Source: JAJDXW01 sp965243335
GTDB taxonomy: Bacteria > Pseudomonadota > Gammaproteobacteria > HK1
Assembly: GCA_965243335.1 (NCBI GenBank)
Contig: OZ251545.1
Span: forward strand, 3,596,001-3,660,000
Length of the DNA stretch: 64,000 bases
Direction: 5' to 3'
The notes beneath the pieces were generated by a model, which was given only the letters and a program-made list of their open reading frames with translations, ran no database searches and had not been told where the DNA came from. This document shows positions 29,564 to 38,264 of the stretch, in pieces; positions within the stretch are counted from its first letter, which is position 1; each line of letters begins with the position of its first letter. A program made the position numbers and the translations under genes.

Positions 29564-30144
29564 CACTGCAACAGCGTGGCCGTCGCACGCCACATCTTGT
29601 CGAAGGACGGCGAACGTCTGCGCGCCAACGCCATGTCGAAACGTGCGGTCAACGCGGCCTGATCGGCGGTCGGGCGGTAGGACGCCCCTTGCATCCGGTT
29701 GCGGAGCCACTCCTTGGCGCCCCGGACCGACTCGGGATCCTTCGGGGCCGATACGTCGGGGAGGATCCCGCGCGCGCCGGCCACCGATTCGGCTGCCGCG
29801 ATCAACCAGGATTCGTACTCACACTTCGCGAGGACGGCTTCGATGCGGCAGCCGGGACCTGCCGCCCACGCCCGTTGCTGGATGAGAGGGCCGACCTCCG
29901 CCGGGCAATCCCCGTTCGCATCCAGCAGGATCAGTATGCTGCCGCCGTCGCCGGCGCGGGCCGCGGCCAAGCCCACGTACCGTTCCAGCTCGCCGGCCTT
30001 CAGGATTCGCTGGCGGCGCACCCGGATCGGTCTCGGAATGGTCGGCGGGGAGAGCGGGGACACTTCCTGGCCGATCCGCCGGATCAGTACGGGGACGGCT
30101 TCCACCTCGCCGTCCCCTTCGACGATGGCGGCGATCTTCGCCAA
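29563..30144 (-). CDS. DUF4276-family (TOPRIM-like) protein, partner of the adjacent ATPase
   Basis: A 193-residue protein with IVEGDGE near residue 8, LILLDANGDCP near residue 92 and a CEYESWLIAAAES segment. This glutamate plus DxxxD-like arrangement is the signature of DUF4276, a small TOPRIM-related family commonly encoded next to AAA ATPases. Its TTG start lies 3 bases after the ATPase stop, implying translational coupling. By analogy with OLD and PARIS systems, in which an ABC-type ATPase controls a TOPRIM nuclease, it would be the effector nuclease; this is inference and no activity is known for this pair. Confidence 0.75.
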   Translation of the reverse strand: MAKIAAIVEGDGEVEAVPVLIRRIGQEVSPLSPPTIPRPIRVRRQRILKAGELERYVGLAAARAGDGGSILILLDANGDCPAEVGPLIQQRAWAAGPGCRIEAVLAKCEYESWLIAAAESVAGARGILPDVSAPKDPESVRGAKEWLRNRMQGASYRPTADQAALTARFDMALARRRSPSFDKMWRATATLLQ

Positions 30145-30147
30145 GGA

Positions 30148-31371
30148 TCACGTCCCGTCGCGGGTGCGGAAGAGGTTCAACCGAGTGGGGGTCGAGAGCT
30201 CCGGATCGGGGGTCAACTGGTCGATGCGGAGCAGCTCGCCGGCCGTGAACAGATGGTCGCGAACCGCGGAACGGCCCGCGTCGTCGAGCGGGGCGAGCCG
30301 CGTCTCTCCATCTTCCGCGGCCACAGCCAGGATGGATTCCAACGGGATCGTCTCCCGATCCAGCAGGTCCGCGCTGTGGCTGGTGACGATCACCTGCACG
30401 CGCTCGCTCGCTTCGAGCAGCACGTCCGCCAGCACTCCCGCGGCGGCGGGATGGAGGGCGCCTTCCGGCTCCTCGATACCGACCAGCCTCGCATTTCCCG
30501 ATTCGGCGCCGGCGCTCTGGTAGACCGCCATGAGCACCCCCAGAACCCGCAAGGTCCCGTCCGAGACGTTGTTGGCGAGGAACCGCCGCGGATGGCGGTC
30601 ACCGCGTATCTCCTGGCGAAACTCCAGCGTGAGCTTGGGTCCCACGGTCTTCGGCTCCATGCCCACCGTGCCCGGGACGACGCGGGAGAGGTACACGCCC
30701 ATCCGTTCCGCACTCTCCGGCGAGCCCGCCTTCAGGTTCGCGAGAACGCTGGCGAGGTTGCTCCCGTCCGGCTTGAGGAGGTCGCCGGGGTCCGGCGACT
30801 GGAGCTCGCGGATCTGCTCGGGGTGGAAGTGGTAGAAGCCCATCCCCGCGAGCGCGTCGTAGATCGGGCGGAACGCCGGGTAACCGGCCACCTGCATGAG
30901 ATACAGGCGGTCGCTGCCGGCCCCGGGAGGATGCGCGAAGGAGCTGGCGACCGTCTGCCCGTTCTCTACCCGAAAGGAGCCCGACCGCCCCCGCTCCGAC
31001 GAGCGGACCAGGCACTCTTCCTTGCGCACGACGTAGCGGCCCTTCGGCCGGGCGCCGACCTCGAACGCGTACCAGCCGGCCGCGGACGTCTCGGGAAGCT
31101 GGAAGTCGAGACGGACGCCGAAGTGGTTCGGGTGGCCCCGCGACCGCCGCCGGACTTCGTTGACCCCGCCGCGTTCACGCAGCGCGTGGTCCAGGGAGAA
31201 ACGCAGGGCCTGGGCGGTGAAGCGCAGCGCGTCGAGGAAGTTGCTCTTGCCGACGCCGTTCGCGCCGACGAGGACCGTCAACGGCGCCAGCGCGACGTCG
31301 CACGCGGCGACGCTCTTGTAGTTCCGCAGGGCGACCCGGGTGATCGTCCTGGAATCCGCTTCGGCGGCCAT
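30148..31371 (-). CDS. AAA/ABC-type ATPase (OLD-like, AAA_21) of the DUF4276 cassette
   Basis: A 407-residue SMC/RecF-like ATPase. Walker A VGANGVGKSN lies near residue 35, the ABC signature-like NVSDGTLRVLGVL in the second half, Walker B GIEEPEGALHP after it and a histidine switch in VTSHSADLL. No long coiled coil is present, so it is of the compact AAA_21 type rather than SMC. I chose the ATG at 31371; a TTG at 31386 would add five residues. Immediately followed by the DUF4276 gene. Such pairs resemble abortive-infection ATPase-nuclease systems. DNA or phage-protein sensing is inferred only. Confidence 0.8.
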   Translation of the reverse strand: MAAEADSRTITRVALRNYKSVAACDVALAPLTVLVGANGVGKSNFLDALRFTAQALRFSLDHALRERGGVNEVRRRSRGHPNHFGVRLDFQLPETSAAGWYAFEVGARPKGRYVVRKEECLVRSSERGRSGSFRVENGQTVASSFAHPPGAGSDRLYLMQVAGYPAFRPIYDALAGMGFYHFHPEQIRELQSPDPGDLLKPDGSNLASVLANLKAGSPESAERMGVYLSRVVPGTVGMEPKTVGPKLTLEFRQEIRGDRHPRRFLANNVSDGTLRVLGVLMAVYQSAGAESGNARLVGIEEPEGALHPAAAGVLADVLLEASERVQVIVTSHSADLLDRETIPLESILAVAAEDGETRLAPLDDAGRSAVRDHLFTAGELLRIDQLTPDPELSTPTRLNLFRTRDGT

Positions 31372-31480
31372 GCCGGGCGGCGTCAACCGGGCGCCGTCTG
31401 CGCCGTCAGGAGGGAAGCCCGACCACGTCGAGCCCTGGCGCGCGGGCCGGCCGTCCGTCGTCCGCTGTCCGGGCTACCCG

Positions 31481-32290
31481 TCACCCGTCGTCCTCCGACG
31501 GGAGGCCGGCCCCGCTCTCGAGCCGGGCGAAGGCCCCGCCCTGGACGTCGGCGCCGGGCGCGTTCGGGTCCTCGGGCGCGGCGGCCATGACCGTCTCCGC
31601 CCAGTCCTCCGCGTTGTCCTCCGGGCGGTAGCCGAGCCGTTCGGCCGCCGCGTTGTCCCACCACGTGCGGGTGTTCCCGGACACGCCGTACACGATCTCG
31701 AACCCGAGGTCCGGGTGGTCGAGCCCGATGCCGATGAGCTGGGCGAGGTCGCGGTGGCTGGTCCAGATGCTGAGGCGGCGCTCGTCGATCGGCTCCGGGT
31801 AGGCGTTCCCGATCCGCACCGCCATTACCTCGAGGTCGTACTTGTTGGCGTAGAGCGCGCCGAGCGCCTCGCCGAATGCCTTGCTCACCCCGTAGCGGCT
31901 GTCCGGCAGCACGGTCACGTCGGAGGCGATCTTCCGGCTCCGCGGGTAGAAGCCCACCGCGTGCACGCTGCTCGCGTAGATCACCCGCTTCGCCCCCGAC
32001 CGGCGCGCCGCTTCGAAGACGTGATAGCTCCCCTCGACGTTGACGTCCCGGATCGCCTCCCAGGCGTCCTCGCTCGCGATGCCGCCGAGGTGCACCACCG
32101 CCTCCACACCGTCGACGATCCGCTGGACCGCCGCGAAGTCGCGGAGGTCCGCCTCCACGAACTCCTCGTCCCCGCGCAGGTCCTCCGGCGCGCGGACGTC
32201 GCTCAGCCGCAGCCGGTACCGGCCCCGGAAGTTCTCCCGGAGGCCGGCCCCGATGAGGCCGGCCGCCCCCGTGATCAGCACGTACTTCAT
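31481..32290 (-). CDS. udh: Uronate dehydrogenase-like NAD-dependent epimerase/dehydratase
   Basis: A 269-residue short-chain extended dehydrogenase. The N-terminus has ITGAAGLIGAGLRE, the nucleotide-binding glycine motif; D31 after the second strand suits NAD. Catalytic Ser is in YASSVHAVGFYPR and Tyr/Lys in RYGVSKAFGEALG. The compact size and SSVHAVGFYP fit uronate dehydrogenase, which oxidises galacturonate or glucuronate to the aldarolactone. GGAGGAG precedes the ATG. No other uronate pathway gene is intact nearby, but a sugar ABC permease relic lies 2.3 kb away. The exact substrate is inferred. Confidence 0.75.
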   Translation of the reverse strand: MKYVLITGAAGLIGAGLRENFRGRYRLRLSDVRAPEDLRGDEEFVEADLRDFAAVQRIVDGVEAVVHLGGIASEDAWEAIRDVNVEGSYHVFEAARRSGAKRVIYASSVHAVGFYPRSRKIASDVTVLPDSRYGVSKAFGEALGALYANKYDLEVMAVRIGNAYPEPIDERRLSIWTSHRDLAQLIGIGLDHPDLGFEIVYGVSGNTRTWWDNAAAERLGYRPEDNAEDWAETVMAAAPEDPNAPGADVQGGAFARLESGAGLPSEDDG

Positions 32291-32454
32291 GCTCCCGCTT
32301 CTCCTCCAGGCTGTGCGCGCCCATCGGCGCCGTGCGGCGCCGAGGCCGCCCCGTTACCGTCCGGGAAGCATGGTACAGGGCTCCGCCGGCGGCCGACGGT
32401 CGGGGATCCGTCCACGGCGGCGGAGGGCCGCGGGTCCTTGCCGTGGAGAGGTCG

Positions 32455-33310
32455 CTACGTATCGCGCGGGCGGCGGAACCGGTCGAGCAGCTCGCGGCCG
32501 GAGCCGCAGTCGAGGATCCAGTCACCCACCTGCAGGAGCTCCTCGACACCGGCGGTCTCGGCCATGTAGCCCGCAAGCTGCGCCGCCGTCTCCGGGCCGA
32601 AGCGCCGTTCGGCCTGGCGGCGCAGCAGCTCGCGCCGGCCTTCGGCGCGCCCCTGCGCGATGCCCTGTTCCCGTCCCTGCGTGATACCTTGCTCCCGCCC
32701 TTGCGCGATGCCTTGTTCCCGGCCTTGCTCCCGGCCCCGCTCCATCACCCGGGCCTCCCACTCCATCGCCCGGGCGTCCATCAACGTCGGCATCTCCGCT
32801 CCCCCCCGTTTCCCTTCCAAGGCCCGCTCGAACTCCGGGAACGACGCCAAGCCCTCGCCCCCGTGCGGCGAACGCGAATCCCTCACCCGCGCATGATACC
32901 CCTCGCGCAGCCCTCTCTCCTCCTCCCCGCCGTAGCGCTCGAACGCCGCCCGCAGCCTCCCCGGCAGGGTCTCCGCCGGTCCCGTCTCCAGGCCGATCAG
33001 CGTCGTCAGCCGGTTGTCGGGAGGCAGCCCGGCGCCGCGGCCCGCCAGCTCCCGCAGGTCGAGCGCCACGTAGGTCCGGGTCCGGTTGCCGGCCCAGCCC
33101 GGCCCGGCCGGCGCTTCCACCACCGGACCCGCCCGCACGTCCGCCGCTGGTCGCCGTTGTACGTCGCCACGGCCAGCACCGGGGGTTCGCGCCCTTCGGC
33201 CCGCCCCCATGTTTGACGGTGGCGGCCACGCGGCAGCCGAAGCCCATGTCGCCTCGTCCTTCAGGTAGAATCGGCCTCCGGATCGGGCGGCGGCGGACAG
33301 GCGAGGGAAC
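32455..33310 (-). pseudogene. Decayed Rpn/PD-(D/E)XK-type nuclease gene
   Basis: The 3' part (32455-33130) codes for YVALDLRELAG, NRLTTLIGLE, a long helical region and a GREQGIAQGREQGITQG repeat close to the C-terminus, the usual layout of Rpn family recombination-promoting nucleases. The preceding PPVLAVATYNGDQRR, which matches the family's PPVLPVVLYNG segment, lies in a different frame at about 33150-33190, and earlier pieces are scattered over further frames. At least one frameshift and loss of the catalytic N-terminus are therefore likely. The 5' boundary is approximate. The region 33310-33564 shows nothing clear. Confidence 0.55.
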
Positions 33311-33564
33311 ATGGCTGCATCGGGGCGCCGCGGCGAGGTCGAAGGGCTGGACCCGAACCCGGTGACCGTCGCCGCCGGTTTCACGAGAGATGCGAGACGC
33401 TGCCCGACACCCGGGCGAGAAGCCCGCACCCGCTCTCACCGCCTGTGGGGAGGAAGGACCCGGCGCCGGGACATACCCCGCAGGAGCGGAGAACACGGGC
33501 CCGAGGTCGGTGGTATCGTCTCGGGAAGAGCCCCGAGATGGGCTTCCGCCGCACAGGAACCGCC

Positions 33565-34869
33565 ATGCATCGCCTGACCAACTTCAAGAACTTCGATCGT
33601 GCGGCGGTGAATCTGTTCAAGCCGTTGACCATCCTGCTCGGCAGGAACGGGTCCGGCAAGACCAATCTCATCGAGGGCATCGAGCTCCTCGCCGCCCTGG
33701 CCCGCGGCGTCCCGTTCACCGGGATTACCGATGTAGACCGTGGCGGCACGTTCGAAGTACGAGGCGGTCTGCGCTCGTGCATACGCTTCCGAAAACGAGA
33801 TTTCAATCTGCGATTTAATAACGCCGTCATTCCTTTCGACGGCAAGAAACAAACCGTCGATTATTTCATCGAGCTCGCTGTCCATGGAAAGAACGACGTT
33901 CAGTTGTCCGCGGAGAAGCTGAAGGTTGGGAACCGACTCTTCTTCGATGCAACCAATACCGGCGGAGATCTGCTGGAAGTCAGGTACGACAATTTCTCGC
34001 GAGGCAGGAATCCGACCTGTCAGGTATCGGCGACCCGCTCGGTCCTCTCACGTTACGAAGAAATCATCAGAAGCAGCCAGGCAAGCAGCCCAAGGCTGCG
34101 GGCGTCGACGACGGCGGTCGAGAGAGTGAGACGGTCTCTCCGCAGCTCCTATATTTTCGACCCGCAGCCGAAGGCGATGCGCGAGTACGCACGGGCCGAA
34201 TCCAGCCCGCAATTACTGCGGGGTGGCGCCAATCTCTCCGCGGTCCTGTTCGCGATGCGAGACGGAGACGAGGATCGGCAAGCGGCATTGGAGCGTATCA
34301 CGAACACGATCCGGGAGATTCCGGAGGAACCGTTCGCAGAGATCGGCTTTGCCGAAACCTCTCTCGGCGACGTGATGGCGGGATTCGTCCCGGAAGGAAG
34401 AAAGGGAAAGGACGACAGGCGATTAATCGACGCGCGGCTCCTGTCGGACGGCACCCTGAGGATGCTCGCCATCATCACCGCGCTCGAGACCGTGCCCGAG
34501 TTCTCGTGCATCGTCATCGAGGAGTTCGACAACGGCCTGCACCCGAGCCGCGCCAAGCTGCTGGTGCGGACCTTGGCCGAGACCGCGAGCCGGCGCAGGT
34601 TGAACGTACTCGTGACCACCCACAACCCCGCGTTCATGGATGCGCTGGACGAGTCGCAGATGGACAGCGTCCTGATCTGCCACGGCGACCAGTCCAGGGG
34701 AGGATCGCAGGTGACCCGACTCGGCGACATGGACGTCGCCGGCACGCTGGCGCTGCGGGGCGGCCTGGGCGATTTCGTGACCCGGGGCGCGCTCGAAAAA
34801 CATCTGGCCCCGGATTTTGCCGAGCAACGGAAGAAAGCGGCGCTCGAGTGGCTGGAGTCCCTTTCTTGA
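33565..34869 (+). CDS. AAA/ABC-type ATPase (AAA_21) of a PIN-nuclease cassette
   Basis: A 434-residue ATPase with Walker A LLGRNGSGKTN near residue 25, signature-like LLSDGTLRMLAIITAL, Walker B IVIEEFDNGLHP and histidine switch VTTHNPAFMDAL. It starts at an ATG whose product opens directly with the core strand (MHRLTNFKNF); an ATG 27 bases upstream is possible. The 3' end overlaps the TTG start of a PIN-domain gene by four bases. Base composition is clearly foreign: 33781-33900 counts 53 G/C of 120 (44%) against about 68-70% in neighbours. The gene therefore looks recently acquired. A role as sensor or activator of the PIN protein is inferred. Confidence 0.8.
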   Translation: MHRLTNFKNFDRAAVNLFKPLTILLGRNGSGKTNLIEGIELLAALARGVPFTGITDVDRGGTFEVRGGLRSCIRFRKRDFNLRFNNAVIPFDGKKQTVDYFIELAVHGKNDVQLSAEKLKVGNRLFFDATNTGGDLLEVRYDNFSRGRNPTCQVSATRSVLSRYEEIIRSSQASSPRLRASTTAVERVRRSLRSSYIFDPQPKAMREYARAESSPQLLRGGANLSAVLFAMRDGDEDRQAALERITNTIREIPEEPFAEIGFAETSLGDVMAGFVPEGRKGKDDRRLIDARLLSDGTLRMLAIITALETVPEFSCIVIEEFDNGLHPSRAKLLVRTLAETASRRRLNVLVTTHNPAFMDALDESQMDSVLICHGDQSRGGSQVTRLGDMDVAGTLALRGGLGDFVTRGALEKHLAPDFAEQRKKAALEWLESLS

Positions 34870-35330
34870 GGCGTGCGGCGATTCTCGATACCTCGTGGCT
34901 GCTCGAGCTGTATCAAGTGCCCGGCGACTCCGAGAAATCCAGAACCCGCGGTGTCAAAAAGGAAACCGCGCGCATCGTCAACGAGGGCGGCAACCTGTTC
35001 GTGACCGTGCCGGTCCTGTTCGAGGTCGCCAGCCATATCACGCGCGTTGCTGATGGCGGTCGCCGTCGCGATCTTGCCCAAAAGCTGCTCGGAGACATCA
35101 AGGGTTCCTTCGAGCGGGAAAGCCCGTGGACGATCGTAGCGGTCGGCAAGGAGGTCCTGCTCAGGTCGGAGGACGTCATCCGGTTGGCCAATCGCTTCCT
35201 GCAAGAGTCGGGCCCCAACTACTCTTTCGCCAACATTTCGATCATCGATCTCGCGAACGAACTTCAGGGAAAAAAACGAACGGTCGAGATCCTGACCTTC
35301 CACGACGAGCTCAAGTCGTATTCCGGTTGA
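34866..35330 (+). CDS. PIN-domain-like nuclease, partner of the ATPase
   Basis: A 154-residue protein starting at a TTG that shares TTGA with the ATPase stop. The PIN layout is recognisable: ILDTSWLLELY with the first Asp near residue 7, TVPVLFEVASHI with a mid Glu, ANISIIDLANEL with a later Asp, and a final Asp in LTFHDEL. PIN proteins are Mg-dependent ribonucleases and often toxins. No small antitoxin gene is present; the ATPase is the only partner. A coupled ATPase-PIN abortive system is a reasonable hypothesis, but the family was assigned by eye. Confidence 0.65.
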   Translation: MRRAAILDTSWLLELYQVPGDSEKSRTRGVKKETARIVNEGGNLFVTVPVLFEVASHITRVADGGRRRDLAQKLLGDIKGSFERESPWTIVAVGKEVLLRSEDVIRLANRFLQESGPNYSFANISIIDLANELQGKKRTVEILTFHDELKSYSG

Positions 35331-35392
35331 TGTTCGCGGGCCGGGCCTTCCACAGGGCGGCGATCCGCCGCAGTACGGGCAGGAAGGCAAGG

Positions 35393-36748
35393 TCACCCGA
35401 GGGGGAGGACGACCTCGAACGCAGTGCCGGCGGGGCCGCTCTCGACGAGCCGCGCCTGCCCCCCGTGGTGCTCGGCGATGCGCCGGACGAGGAGCAGCCC
35501 GAGCCCGACGCCGCCCTCCCCCGCCGGCCGCCGGGACGGGGGCCGCACTCCGGTCGCCGTCTCGACCCGGAAGAAGGGCTCGAAGACCCGCTCCCGGAGG
35601 TGCGGGGGGATCGGCCGCCCGCCGTTCGTCACCCGGATCGCGGCCACCGGGCGGCCGGACGCGCCGGGGTCGCCCTCCTCGCGGCGCACGACCTCGGCGG
35701 ATATCGGCGATCCGCCCCCGTGCCGGCGCGCGTTCTCAAGCAGGTTGCGGACGAGCCGCCGGAGCAGGCGCTCGACGCCGGACGCGCTCACCGGCTCGCC
35801 GCGGACCTCGGCCCCCACCCGCGCCCCCTCCTCGGCGAGGAGGGCGAGCAGGTCCACGGGCTCGGCTCCGCCGAGGGACTCCGGCGCGTCGAGCCGGGCG
35901 GCGGTGAGCAGCTCCTCGATGAGCTCGTCGAGCTCCGCGATGTCCCGTTCGATGCTCGCCCGCCGCGCCGGGTCTCCCTCCAATAGCTCGATCGCCATCC
36001 GGATCCGGGTGAGCGGGGTGCGGAGCTCGTGCGACGCTCCGGCGAGGATATGCCGCTGCGCGTCCACGAGCCGTTCGATGCGTTCCGCCGCCCGGTTGAA
36101 GCTCTCCGCGAGCCGGGCGACCTCGTCCCGCCCTTCCACCTCGACCCGCGCGGAGAGCGAGCCGGCCCCGAGCTCGTCCACCCGCACCTGCAACCGCTCG
36201 ATCCGGCGCGTGAGCCCGCGCGCGAGCGGCCACACCCCGACCGCGATCGCGATCGCGAGCAGGGCGAGCGGGCCGATCCAGAGCGGCAGCCAGTCGGGGA
36301 GCCAGCGGGGAAGCCAGCGGCTCCACGCCGGGGCGAACCTCCTCCGAGCCGCGATCCAGCGCCCATCCTCGAGACGGATGACGATCGGGCGGGGGTGGCC
36401 CCGCGCATGGATCGGGAGCCCCGATCCCCGCGGACGCCGCCATCGGGGCGGGGGCACGGGCGGCCCGACCGCGGCCACCAGCCGCCGGGAAGCGTCGTAC
36501 AGGGTGAGGTCCATGCGAAAGCGCGCCGAAAGGGCTTCGAGGGCCGCGCGGACCGCGGCCGCCTCCGCGCCGGGGGGAGGGATGGCGCGGGTCAGGAGGT
36601 GCACGAACCCGGAGCGAAGGCCGGGGCGCTCGCTGAAATCGTCGTCGAAGACCGCCCGCCCGATCCAGGCCGCGCCCCCCGCGAGCACCGCGAACGAGAC
36701 GAGGACCGCGAGGAACCCGAGATAGACCCGGAGGTAGAGCCGCTTCAC
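35393..36748 (-). CDS. Sensor histidine kinase, Cpx-like
   Basis: A 451-residue membrane kinase, close to CpxA in length. TM1 is about residues 8-30, a periplasmic domain of about 125 residues follows, and TM2 is about 157-176 (WIGPLALLAIAIAVGVWPLA). HAMP is about 177-228, the H-box ASHELRTPL contains H240, the N-box is NLLENARRHG, and the G region VTNGGRPIPPHL has Asn in place of the usual Asp, as seen in the heavy-metal kinase subgroup. The ATG overlaps the regulator stop by four bases. Position after a Spy/CpxP-like gene and a CpxR box suggests it senses envelope protein stress; the signal is inferred. Confidence 0.85.
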   Translation of the reverse strand: MKRLYLRVYLGFLAVLVSFAVLAGGAAWIGRAVFDDDFSERPGLRSGFVHLLTRAIPPPGAEAAAVRAALEALSARFRMDLTLYDASRRLVAAVGPPVPPPRWRRPRGSGLPIHARGHPRPIVIRLEDGRWIAARRRFAPAWSRWLPRWLPDWLPLWIGPLALLAIAIAVGVWPLARGLTRRIERLQVRVDELGAGSLSARVEVEGRDEVARLAESFNRAAERIERLVDAQRHILAGASHELRTPLTRIRMAIELLEGDPARRASIERDIAELDELIEELLTAARLDAPESLGGAEPVDLLALLAEEGARVGAEVRGEPVSASGVERLLRRLVRNLLENARRHGGGSPISAEVVRREEGDPGASGRPVAAIRVTNGGRPIPPHLRERVFEPFFRVETATGVRPPSRRPAGEGGVGLGLLLVRRIAEHHGGQARLVESGPAGTAFEVVLPLG

Positions 36749-37500
36749 GGCCCGCCCGCCGCCGCGCCTCCGGGGGAGGAAGACGGGGAGGAGGAGGATG
36801 GCGAGCGCGAGAACACGTACCCCACCCCGCGCACGGTCAGGATCCGGCGCGGGCGCCGCGGGTCCTCCTCGATGGCCTGGCGGATGCGCGAGACGTGCAC
36901 GTCGATGCTGCGGTCGAAGGCCTCGAGGTCCTCGCCCCGGACGAGCTGCATCAGGGTGTCGCGGGTCAGCACCTGGCCCGCGCGGCTCGCGAGGGCCCAG
37001 AGCAGCTCGAACTGGTGGCTGGTGATCGTCCGCTCCTCGCCTTCGAGCCGGACGACCCGGGCGGTGCGGTCGATCTCAAGCGCCCCGAACCGGAGGGTCT
37101 CGGCCTTCGCGCCCGGCCCCGCGCGCCGGCGGAGGATCGCGCGGAGGCGGGCCAGCAGCTCGCGGGGGTTGAAGGGCTTCGGAAGGTAGTCGTCGGCGCC
37201 GATCTCCAGGCCCACGATCCGGTCCGAGGGGTCGCCGCGCGCGGTGAGCATCAGGATGGGCACGTCGGATTCGGCCCGGAGGCGCCGGCAGAGGTCGAGG
37301 CCGTCCCCGTCCGGCAGCATGACGTCGAGGACCACCGCGTCGAACGCCTCCCGCCGGGCGGCCGCGAATCCCTCGGACACCGTCTCCCGCGCGCTCACCA
37401 GGTAGCCCGCGCGCTCGAGGTACTCGCCGAGCATGTCGGCGAGGGCCCGGTCGTCGTCGACGACCAGGATGCGCCGGCGCTCGCCCGCCCCCGCGGTCAT
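36745..37500 (-). CDS. OmpR-family response regulator, Cpx-like
   Basis: A 251-residue regulator. The receiver domain has VVDDDRAL, phospho-acceptor D59 in VVLDVMLPDGDG and K108 in LPKPFNP. The C-terminal winged helix has LTSHQFELLW-type spacing (TITSHQFELL), LTRDTLMQLV, DRSIDVHVSRIR and GVGYVF, the OmpR signature. Ser/Pro/Gly-rich tail of about 20 residues. Overlaps the kinase start. Together with the GTAAA-N5-GTAAA box ahead of the Spy/CpxP-like gene it is probably a CpxR homologue regulating its own locus. Confidence 0.88.
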   Translation of the reverse strand: MTAGAGERRRILVVDDDRALADMLGEYLERAGYLVSARETVSEGFAAARREAFDAVVLDVMLPDGDGLDLCRRLRAESDVPILMLTARGDPSDRIVGLEIGADDYLPKPFNPRELLARLRAILRRRAGPGAKAETLRFGALEIDRTARVVRLEGEERTITSHQFELLWALASRAGQVLTRDTLMQLVRGEDLEAFDRSIDVHVSRIRQAIEEDPRRPRRILTVRGVGYVFSRSPSSSSPSSSPGGAAAGGP

Positions 37501-37548
37501 GGGATCAGCCGGGGGCGCAAAGGCCGGCGCTCGGCGCTCGTCCTTGCT

Positions 37549-37588
37549 GCGGCGCCCGTCCCCGCATCGGTGCGGGAACGGGCGCCGC
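37549..37588 (-). terminator. Long GC hairpin between the Spy/CpxP-like gene and the response regulator gene
   Basis: A stem of 18 positions (17 pairs, one C-A mismatch) with a TCGG loop. Arms are GCGGCGCCCGT plus CCCGCA on the left and the complements on the right. No T-tract follows in the direction of transcription, so partial termination, processing or mRNA protection is more likely than a full intrinsic terminator. It could set the Spy:regulator expression ratio. Confidence 0.5.
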
Positions 37589-37618
37589 CCGCCCGGTCGA
37601 ACCCGGCCCGGCCCGCTC

Positions 37619-38191
37619 TCAGCGCTCGTCCTTGCCGTCGCGCCGGCCGCGATGATGCCCGCGCCGATGCCAGGACATCATCTCGACGAGCTCGCCCCGC
37701 TGCTCCGCGGTCAGCACCGTTCCGGCCTTGATGACCGCGTCGAGGGCGGCCCGGCTCTTCCGGTCCACGAGCGCCAGATGCTTCGCCCGCAGGGCCTCCA
37801 GCCCGTCGGCGTCGAGCTCGGGCTGCTCCAGCGCGGACAGCCACTCGCGCCGCAGCGCGCGATGCTCACCGACCGCCCCCGCGAGGTCGTCGAACGCCTG
37901 GCCGACGATCCCGCGGATCGCTTCGCGCTGCTCGTCGGTGGCGTCGACCCGGTCGAGCCAGTAGAGGGCGTGGTCCTCCATGTGCCCCTTCCACCTCTCG
38001 GGGTTCGCGTGGCCCCCCTTGGACCCGCCCCAGTGGCCCCAGCCGCCCCGGTGGCTCCACGCGTCGGTCGCCGTCACCACCGCGCCGCCGCCGAGCGCGC
38101 CGAGCGCGAACACCGCGGCCAGCACCGCCGCCGTTCTCGCGCGCCGCCGCCGGGGCGCCCGACCCCCGCTTCCTTCGTTGCCGTTGTTCAT
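37619..38191 (-). CDS. Spy/CpxP-family periplasmic protein
   Basis: A 190-residue protein with a twin-basic N-terminus (APRRRRART) then AAVLAAVFALGALGGGAVV as signal or anchor, followed by a His/Gly-rich stretch and a mostly helical domain. LTAEQRGELVEMM is the LTxxQ motif of Spy/CpxP chaperones; DATDEQREAIRGI is a degenerate first copy. His-rich N and C termini (HRRGHHRGRRDG) may bind metal. GAGGAGAGAG precedes the ATG. A CpxR box lies 74 bp upstream and a Cpx-like kinase pair downstream. Probable role: envelope chaperone and negative modulator of the kinase, as known for CpxP. Confidence 0.8.
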   Translation of the reverse strand: MNNGNEGSGGRAPRRRRARTAAVLAAVFALGALGGGAVVTATDAWSHRGGWGHWGGSKGGHANPERWKGHMEDHALYWLDRVDATDEQREAIRGIVGQAFDDLAGAVGEHRALRREWLSALEQPELDADGLEALRAKHLALVDRKSRAALDAVIKAGTVLTAEQRGELVEMMSWHRRGHHRGRRDGKDER

Positions 38192-38264
38192 CGCTCTCTC
38201 TCCTCGTCGGTGTGGCAGGAGCGCGCATCGTGGCCCGCCCGCCTTGCTCGAATTCTTCGCGAAC

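Noticed and set aside
35393..36748. Dead kinase because the G1 box has Asn for Asp
   Set aside because: An N-containing variant with PIPP is common in the heavy-metal sensor kinase subgroup, so loss of activity cannot be claimed.
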